DNA of 64,000 bases from Legionella gresilensis (lineage in GTDB: Bacteria > Pseudomonadota > Gammaproteobacteria > Legionellales > Legionellaceae): the NCBI RefSeq assembly GCF_900639865.1, contig NZ_CAAAHX010000012.1, positions 1 to 64,000 of the forward strand, read 5' to 3'. Numbering within the stretch: position 1 is the stretch's first letter; every line of letters begins with the position of its first letter. The translations under genes were made by a program, and so were the position numbers. The notes beneath the pieces are model-generated. The model had not been told where the DNA came from. It saw only the letters and a program-made list of their open reading frames with translations, and did not search any database. This document shows positions 59,146 through 64,000 of the stretch, in pieces.

Positions 59146-60525
59146 TTAAGTAGGAACATGTATTAATTCCTGTCCATCTTGCTGTTTAAGTTGACTAAAA
59201 ATTAGCAGGGATAAACAAGTAACTAATCCCATTGCAATAAAAGTATGATGGAGTGTATCTATACTTAGCAAAGATGTTTTAGCTGGCGTAAATACATGAA
59301 GTAGAATAGCAGCAATGGCCACACCAAAACTTTGTGATATTTGCTGGACTGTACTCATAATACTTGTTGCGGCACTTAAATCTTCTGGTTCAACGTTGGC
59401 ATACGCAAGTGAATTCATGCCGGTGTATTGTAATGAGATAAGCAAACCATAGATAAATGTTAAGATACCAATTTTTAGAAGAGTTGAATATTCATTAATA
59501 AAAGAGAAAGAAATTAAAGAAAAACCGACTAAGAGAGTATTTAGAATAAGTAATTTTTTATAGCCTAAAAAGCGTAGAATATAAACAGCTAAAGGTTTAG
59601 TAATTAGAACACCTAATGCAGTTGGTGCTAATAACAGACCTGAAGTTTGTGGCGAGTAACTTAGGCTAATTTGTAAGAGTAGCGGCAGCAGAAAAGGAAT
59701 ACCACCAAAACCTATTCGACAGATTAAATTGCCAATAATTGCGACCCGGAATGTTCTGATTGATAGAAGGTTAATTTTAACAATGGGATGACTTTTATTT
59801 TGCGAATGCCACGCATAACTTAACAATAATAAGATGGCAGCACTTATAGTTATTAGCGAGCGTGCATCGGACAACAGAGTTTCACTAAAACTAGCAAAAC
59901 TATAAGTTAAAAGCGCAAGGCTACTACCAAATAAAATAAAACCTAGTTTATCTAAGCGGTGAACTTGACGAGGTGGCATATATGGTAATAAATAATAAGC
60001 TAATAAAAAAGCGATTAAACCGATAGGTGCATTAACCCAAAAAATCCAACGCCACGAGAAATAATTTGTAATTAAACCGCCCAATACTGGCCCTAACATT
60101 AGGCCTATTGCGCCTATCATTACAACAATACTTAATTTGCTGACTAATTCATGCCGTTCACAAGTTCTAATAATAATTAATCTACCGACGGGCATTGCTA
60201 TGGAGCCACCTAAACCTTGAATAAAGCGAGCGACAATTAATTCTAAAAGATTCGTAGTAAATCCACACCAAATTGAACTTAAAGTAAAAATCGTAATGGC
60301 AGTCATAAATATTTTTTTAGCACCGAATTTATCAGCTAACCAGCCACTAATAGGAATAAAAATTGCCAAACTAAGAAGATAGCTGATAAGAGCCAGCTTT
60401 AATGAAACAGGATCTGCTTTTAAACTGTGTGCCATCACTGGAATAGCAGTATTAATAATCGTGGTATCCACAGCTTCCATAAACATTACAAAAGCAACAA
60501 TAATTAAGATAATAGTTTTATTCAT
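59146..60525 (-). CDS. DHA2-family MFS drug efflux transporter
   Basis: A 459-residue multi-spanning membrane protein. The start MKTIILIIVAF-like helix is followed by EAVDTTIINTAIPVMA, motif A in GWLADKFGAKKIF, and the DHA2 antiporter motif in GPVLGGLITNYFSWRWIFWVNAPIGLIAF. These mark the H+/drug antiporter group (HsrA/Stp-like). The substrate is unknown. It stands alone, convergent with the PAS/EAL gene, with only 34 bp between the stops. Confidence 0.9.
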   Translation of the reverse strand: MNKTIILIIVAFVMFMEAVDTTIINTAIPVMAHSLKADPVSLKLALISYLLSLAIFIPISGWLADKFGAKKIFMTAITIFTLSSIWCGFTTNLLELIVARFIQGLGGSIAMPVGRLIIIRTCERHELVSKLSIVVMIGAIGLMLGPVLGGLITNYFSWRWIFWVNAPIGLIAFLLAYYLLPYMPPRQVHRLDKLGFILFGSSLALLTYSFASFSETLLSDARSLITISAAILLLLSYAWHSQNKSHPIVKINLLSIRTFRVAIIGNLICRIGFGGIPFLLPLLLQISLSYSPQTSGLLLAPTALGVLITKPLAVYILRFLGYKKLLILNTLLVGFSLISFSFINEYSTLLKIGILTFIYGLLISLQYTGMNSLAYANVEPEDLSAATSIMSTVQQISQSFGVAIAAILLHVFTPAKTSLLSIDTLHHTFIAMGLVTCLSLLIFSQLKQQDGQELIHVPT

Positions 60526-60635
60526 AATATATTTTGTTTAAGTGTTAAATAAAAACACAAAGATGGTTTGTTTATTCCTCTCATGAGAAGTATTATAGGC
60601 ATGCTTAGATTTTAAGTGAAAGGAGTAAGGAATTT

Positions 60636-61031
60636 ATGAAAAAGATAGCGATCGTTTTAGCATGTAGTTTGTCGGCTGTTGCCTATGCAAAACAGTCAGA
60701 TGCAACTCTCTTATGTGGTTATAAAGATTATTTTCGTTTAAGTGATGCCACCCATCCTGGCATTTATATCGTAGAGGCTAATACATCCCCTGAAATTTAT
60801 ATGCAAGTTATTAGTCCTCGTAGTTTTGAATTACGTGATACGCCTGCTTGTCGTAGTGGTTATGCGCATATTACGGTAGCTTATGATAATTATAATTGGT
60901 GTATCTTAGATATCAAAGATGGCCCTTATATGAACCATCCTGTCGTAAAGGCAACTTGCAGCGGTATTAAATACAAAGGTACAAAATACGATGGCGTGGG
61001 TTCTTATTCATATACCATCGAACTTGATTAA
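60636..61031 (+). CDS. Small exported protein of unknown function
   Basis: A 131-residue protein with a clear signal peptide (MKKIAIVLACSLSAVAYA). The mature part of about 113 residues has four cysteines (LLCGYKD, PACRSGY, WCILDI, ATCSGI), suggesting two disulfides, and alternating beta-strand pattern with many Tyr residues. I do not recognise a family. AAGGAGTAAGG precedes the ATG, a strong ribosome site. A hairpin terminator follows. Confidence 0.75.
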   Translation: MKKIAIVLACSLSAVAYAKQSDATLLCGYKDYFRLSDATHPGIYIVEANTSPEIYMQVISPRSFELRDTPACRSGYAHITVAYDNYNWCILDIKDGPYMNHPVVKATCSGIKYKGTKYDGVGSYSYTIELD

Positions 61032-61045
61032 AATATTATTATTCG

Positions 61046-61062
61046 GAGTAGCTTAGCTACTC
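61046..61062. terminator. Hairpin after the small exported protein gene
   Basis: GAGTAGC (61046-61052) pairs perfectly with GCTACTC (61056-61062) around TTA, 14 bp after the stop. Flanking AT-rich sequence on the left would make it act on either strand. Confidence 0.55.
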
Positions 61063-61072
61063 TGAACATGAC

Positions 61073-61216
61073 TAGACTTCTATGGAAACTCTACTATAAA
61101 GGCACATTGTTTCGTCGATACGGTGCTCGAATCCTCATGTACTCATGTACACTCCGGTTCTGTGCTTCGTGTCTTCTCGCACTGCACTCTCTATAGCGAG
61201 TTTCCAAAGAAGTCTA
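61073..61216 (+). repeat. Dispersed repeat A, copy 2 (144 bp)
   Basis: Same orientation and near-identical to 7943-8088. Its terminal inverted repeats are better preserved: TAGACTTCTATGGAAACTC at the left matches the reverse complement of GAGTTTCCAAAGAAGTCTA at the right with one mismatch. The right end stops 7 bp from the stop codon of the phosphotransferase gene. Confidence 0.88.
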
Positions 61217-61222
61217 TTGTTA

Positions 61223-62110
61223 TTAGATTAAGGGGTAAATAAGTTGGGCGAGGGATAACATGAAAGTCGGATCACCCTTATCTTCAATAAACCATTGAGC
61301 TGATAATATCACCCGTAAAAATACCCAGGATATTAAATAAGTTAAGTCAATATCTAAAGCTACTGCTAATTTATTCAATCGTTTTAGAATGAGTGTTTTA
61401 CAGATTTGTGTCTCTTGATTTAATTCCTCTTTGCTGAGTAAATCATAGGCTGCCGCCTCAAATCCTAGATCACCAATAATACCTTTAGGATCAATCGCTA
61501 ACCAACTTTCTTGGTGATTAAGAATATTGTCTAAATGTAAATCACCATGACAAAGATAAATAGGCGCTCCTATATTAAGAAGCTTAGACTTTAACTGCTG
61601 TGCTTTATCAATTAAGGATTTTTCAAATTGATTAGACGTTAGGTTGTCTATTGTTCTTAACCAATGATTAACCGGATAAAATTGATGATTTTTAGGAAGT
61701 GGTTTAGCCGCGAGTTGCTTAACGACCTTTGCATAGCAAGTTATTTTCTCATGTAGTGCTAATTCGTTACTATGTTTTAAAGAATACCCAGGAATAGCCT
61801 GCTCAAGTAGTAAGGCATTATGATTTAAATCACGTGCTAGCACTTTAATGCAGCCTTGACCGTTAAAGTGAATTAATGCCTGATATTCATCACTAAAGGT
61901 ATTTTTTTCACAACCTATTTTTAACACAATAGCCTTTTTTTGCTGAAAAATTCCTTTAGCCACATAATGCCAAGTCATGTTTTCAACGGGTTTAAGGTTT
62001 GAAAGTGACCATTGGGTTGATAACAGTTCTATGGTCGGAGGAAGGGCGTCTAACCACTGCTTTCCTTGCATACCAAAAGCGCCTAATATATTTTTTTTTA
62101 AAGTTTTCAT
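61223..62110 (-). CDS. Aminoglycoside phosphotransferase family protein, streptomycin 6-kinase-like
   Basis: A 295-residue kinase of the APH fold. YLCHGDLHLDNIL contains the catalytic HGDxHxxN, and AIDPKGIIGDLGFEAA has the magnesium-binding Asp in the DPKG form characteristic of APH(6) streptomycin kinases. WHYVAKGIFQQKKAIVLKIGC holds the ATP-binding Lys. It may confer aminoglycoside resistance or phosphorylate an unrelated metabolite. It is a single gene bracketed by repeat A on its 3' side and repeat B on its 5' side. Confidence 0.85.
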   Translation of the reverse strand: MKTLKKNILGAFGMQGKQWLDALPPTIELLSTQWSLSNLKPVENMTWHYVAKGIFQQKKAIVLKIGCEKNTFSDEYQALIHFNGQGCIKVLARDLNHNALLLEQAIPGYSLKHSNELALHEKITCYAKVVKQLAAKPLPKNHQFYPVNHWLRTIDNLTSNQFEKSLIDKAQQLKSKLLNIGAPIYLCHGDLHLDNILNHQESWLAIDPKGIIGDLGFEAAAYDLLSKEELNQETQICKTLILKRLNKLAVALDIDLTYLISWVFLRVILSAQWFIEDKGDPTFMLSLAQLIYPLI

Positions 62111-62158
62111 GCCAAAGCAATATCCCGCTTCTGAATGTTTTAGAAGTTTAGCAATTTA

Positions 62159-62246
62159 AGCTGAAAAAGCGCAGTGTACACGAAGTACATGCTCATTTTG
62201 AAGTCCTTTTTGCAGCCGAGATTGACCATTAATAGTAGTTTGGAAA
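62159..62246 (-). repeat. Dispersed repeat B, copy 2
   Basis: Reverse-oriented relative of 8211-8314. Shared blocks are AGCTGAAAAAGCGCAGTG, CCTTTTTGCAGCCGAGATTG and ATTAATAGTAGTTTGG, read here on the plus strand. The apical hairpin is TGTAC (62175-62179) with GTACA (62185-62189), a different stem from that of copy 1. Confidence 0.75.
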
Positions 62247-62280
62247 GAGGTCTAATACAGTTAACTTAAGAGAGACTTTA

Positions 62281-62865
62281 ATGGCACATGTGATTGGTAT
62301 AAGTGGTAATATGGGAGCTGGGAAGACTACTTTAACGCTAGCCTTGGCTGAAAGTCTAGACGCTTCTTATCTTTTATGGGATGACTTTGATGAGATTTCT
62401 ATAAGTCCAAACGACTATATTGATTGGTATAAGCGAGGGCAAGATTATAGTGAATGGAATTATCAAAAGTTAGCCCAAACGCTTAACTGTCTTAAATGCG
62501 GTAAATTAACTCTACATCCTGCTTTAAATATTTTAATCAAGCCAACGTCCTTTATTATTTTTGATGCACCTTTAGGTCGGTTTCATCAGCAAACTGGTAT
62601 TTTTATTGATACTTGGATACATATTAATACCCCACTTGATATTTCTTTATGTCGTTGGCTATTGAGGGATTATACTAATCCAACTAAAACAAAACAGGAC
62701 CTATTAAATGAGCTTACATTTTATTTAGATAAATCAAGGCCGTTATTTGATGATAGGGAGCTTAAAGCGAATGCTGATTTAGTAGTCGATGGGTTATTAC
62801 CAATTAGGCAGCAAGTGATTGTGATTAATAGAGTAATTAAAAATAAGAACGAAGCCTCCAAATAA
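62281..62865 (+). CDS. P-loop kinase, uridine/nucleoside-kinase-like
   Basis: A 194-residue protein. The Walker A is GISGNMGAGKTTLTLALAES at the N-terminus; LLWDDFDEISISPNDYIDWYKRGQDYSEW resembles the lid and substrate region of small-molecule kinases such as uridine or deoxynucleoside kinases, and IIFDAPLGRFHQ is a Walker B-like strand. The substrate is not clear. It lies directly downstream of repeat B and next to, but divergent from, the APH-like gene. Confidence 0.75.
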   Translation: MAHVIGISGNMGAGKTTLTLALAESLDASYLLWDDFDEISISPNDYIDWYKRGQDYSEWNYQKLAQTLNCLKCGKLTLHPALNILIKPTSFIIFDAPLGRFHQQTGIFIDTWIHINTPLDISLCRWLLRDYTNPTKTKQDLLNELTFYLDKSRPLFDDRELKANADLVVDGLLPIRQQVIVINRVIKNKNEASK

Positions 62866-62917
62866 TAAAATCTATACAATAATGAGACAAGGCTCTTATT
62901 GATAGTAGGCGTTAACA

Positions 62918-63547
62918 TCAAAAAGGTTTAGTGGAAGACAGAGCATGCTCTTTAGCACTACTAACGTCATTATTTAGCTGCTTAAAAAATAATTCTATTA
63001 GGGTAGCTTTTTCTGCGCCAGACTGCTGGATCTTAACTATAACTCGATCTTGATATAATACGGAATAACGTCTAATTAGCACAGAACCACCTGTGTGTTC
63101 CTGGGTTATCTGGTAGTTATTAGCCTTTAATGCGGATCGTAGGTTTTGCAAAAATTTTTTACTTTCTGCTTTATTATTGCCGCCAATCAAGAAGGTTTCG
63201 ATGCTTTCTTTATGTTCATCAAGAACTTTATCTAAACATTTGATAAATTGTTTAATGTTTGTCTCAGTATCTAGGTGAGTCAATGTACCCAATACTCTAT
63301 TATTTGTAATAACAGTTATACAACCATAAGCTGTGAATTTATCTTCTAGTTTCGACTGCAAACTGCCATCAAAATTTATGGTTCTTATAGGTCCATGAGA
63401 CGAATTCCAAGCCACTACTTCATCTTCTTTTATATCTCCTTCTGCATCAACTGCTTCCATAGATTCATAAGATAAATCTGCTGTTAATGCTTCCTCTTCC
63501 ATAGGGTCTGTATTTTTATGTGACGGCTTTTCTATTTTGAAAAACAT
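62918..63547 (-). CDS. CheD/NTAN1-like Cys-His deamidase-type protein, candidate effector
   Basis: A 209-residue protein without signal peptide. Residues 1-65 are acidic and probably disordered. Residues about 70-185 follow the CheD / N-terminal asparagine amidohydrolase pattern: YGC76ITVITNN then LGTLTH91LD (Cys and His 15 apart; CheD has 17), FLIGGN with NLRSAL where CheD has a GG-strand and helix, and HTGGSVLIRRYSV then RVIVKI for the final strands. A Thr72 near the cysteine could complete the triad. CheD and CNF-type enzymes deamidate glutamine; NTAN1 deamidates N-terminal Asn. No chemotaxis genes are near, so CheD function is unlikely. Confidence 0.5.
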   Translation of the reverse strand: MFFKIEKPSHKNTDPMEEEALTADLSYESMEAVDAEGDIKEDEVVAWNSSHGPIRTINFDGSLQSKLEDKFTAYGCITVITNNRVLGTLTHLDTETNIKQFIKCLDKVLDEHKESIETFLIGGNNKAESKKFLQNLRSALKANNYQITQEHTGGSVLIRRYSVLYQDRVIVKIQQSGAEKATLIELFFKQLNNDVSSAKEHALSSTKPF

Positions 63548-63790
63548 ATAAGTGACTTAAATAAAAACATATGTATCAAATTATGACCATAATTTGAGTT
63601 TGGTTTCAACTGTTTTAAAGAAGAATTAAGTAAATATAAATCGTTTATTTCCACTTTTTGTTAAAAAGCATACTAAAATTAGATAAATGTATAAATAATA
63701 ATTAAAGTTTAGACATTATTGAAGCCATTTGAAATAGTTTAAAGTTGAAGCTACATTAATTAATGATATGTCAATTACAAGGAGAGTAAC

Positions 63791-64000
63791 ATGAGCAGCA
63801 TGCAATATCATTCAGAAGATATCGTAAGAACAGAAGATGTGATTGGTAAAGAAGTTAAATCACCTAACTTAGAAGATTTAGGTACTATTGAAGAAATCGT
63901 ACTTGATAAGTATAACGGCCAAGCTCGTTATATTGTTCTTTCATTTGGTGGTTTCATGGGTTTTGGTGATAAGTATTTTGCATTCCCTTGGAAAAGCATT
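63791..64000 (+). CDS. PRC-barrel domain protein, truncated by window end
   Basis: The first 70 codons of a gene that continues past the window. ATG 63791 follows AAGGAGAG. VIGKEVKSPNLEDLGTIEEIVLDKYNGQARYIVLSFGGFMGFGDKYFAFPWKSI is a PRC-barrel domain, a small beta-barrel found in stress-related and ribosome-maturation proteins. The 243-bp gap to its left is AT-rich with no other feature seen. Confidence 0.88.
   Translation, partial: MSSMQYHSEDIVRTEDVIGKEVKSPNLEDLGTIEEIVLDKYNGQARYIVLSFGGFMGFGDKYFAFPWKSI

Noticed and set aside
62918-63547. True CheD chemoreceptor deamidase
   Set aside because: No chemotaxis genes nearby, the N-terminal extension is foreign to CheD, and the similarity is only in pattern.

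Overview
The window comes from the chromosome of an AT-rich gammaproteobacterium, most likely a Legionellaceae member or close relative. This is inferred from gene content and was not tested by search. The supporting clues are the gammaproteobacterial 5S rRNA, the radC / coaBC-dut-algC neighbourhood, a kaiC-kaiB-PAS/GGDEF/EAL operon without kaiA (an arrangement known from Legionella), a pvcA/pvcB isonitrile cluster, a thaumatin-like secreted protein, and several small orphan proteins that look like host-directed effectors. No CRISPR array, tRNA, complete insertion sequence or prophage was seen.

Layout. 1-7.9 kb: end of an rRNA operon (5S and terminator), then a YgjP-type metallopeptidase, a TIGR01777 epimerase, gamma-carbonic anhydrase, glutathione reductase, a HlyD/ABC-2 export operon and an alpha/beta hydrolase. 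7.9-8.4 kb: non-coding island with one copy each of two dispersed repeat families (A and B). 8.4-11.8 kb: dienelactone hydrolase, a choloylglycine-hydrolase-type enzyme and an SLC45-like transporter. 11.9-27.6 kb: six tightly packed or overlapping genes for an alpha-glucan/trehalose cycle: glgE, treS-maltokinase, a malQ-glgB fusion, treZ, a DUF3536 GH57 protein and treY. 27.7-36 kb: thaumatin-like protein, an unusual trpS, an exported CXXCH protein, an L,D-transpeptidase and an SDR. 36.4 kb: a small protein with the pattern of an SH2 domain. 37-41 kb: pvcA-pvcB-P450 operon with a Fur-box-like dyad and a divergent LysR regulator. 41-45 kb: accessory genes. 45.3-49.1 kb: core radC / coaBC-dut-algC. 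49.2-54.2 kb: TPR proteins, rdgB and a secreted nuclease. 54.4-59.1 kb: small basic repeat protein and the kai operon. 59-64 kb: MFS exporter, second copies of repeats A and B bracketing an aminoglycoside-phosphotransferase-like gene, a P-loop kinase, a CheD/NTAN1-like Cys-His protein and a truncated PRC-barrel gene.

How the genes work together. In the glucan cluster TreY and TreZ would release trehalose from linear alpha-glucan, TreS would isomerise trehalose to maltose, the fused maltokinase would make maltose-1-phosphate, GlgE would return maltosyl units to glucan, and the MalQ-GlgB fusion would rearrange and branch it. No glgC/glgA pair is present here. In the pvc cluster PvcA would make an amino-acid isonitrile, PvcB would desaturate it, and the P450 could tailor it, probably under iron control. 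The Kai operon couples a clock-type ATPase to a protein that looks like a c-di-GMP phosphodiesterase with a zinc-sensing-type C-terminus. The strongest new leads are the SH2-like protein, the CheD/NTAN1-like protein, the MalQ-GlgB fusion in a closed trehalose-glucan cycle, and the two paired repeat families.
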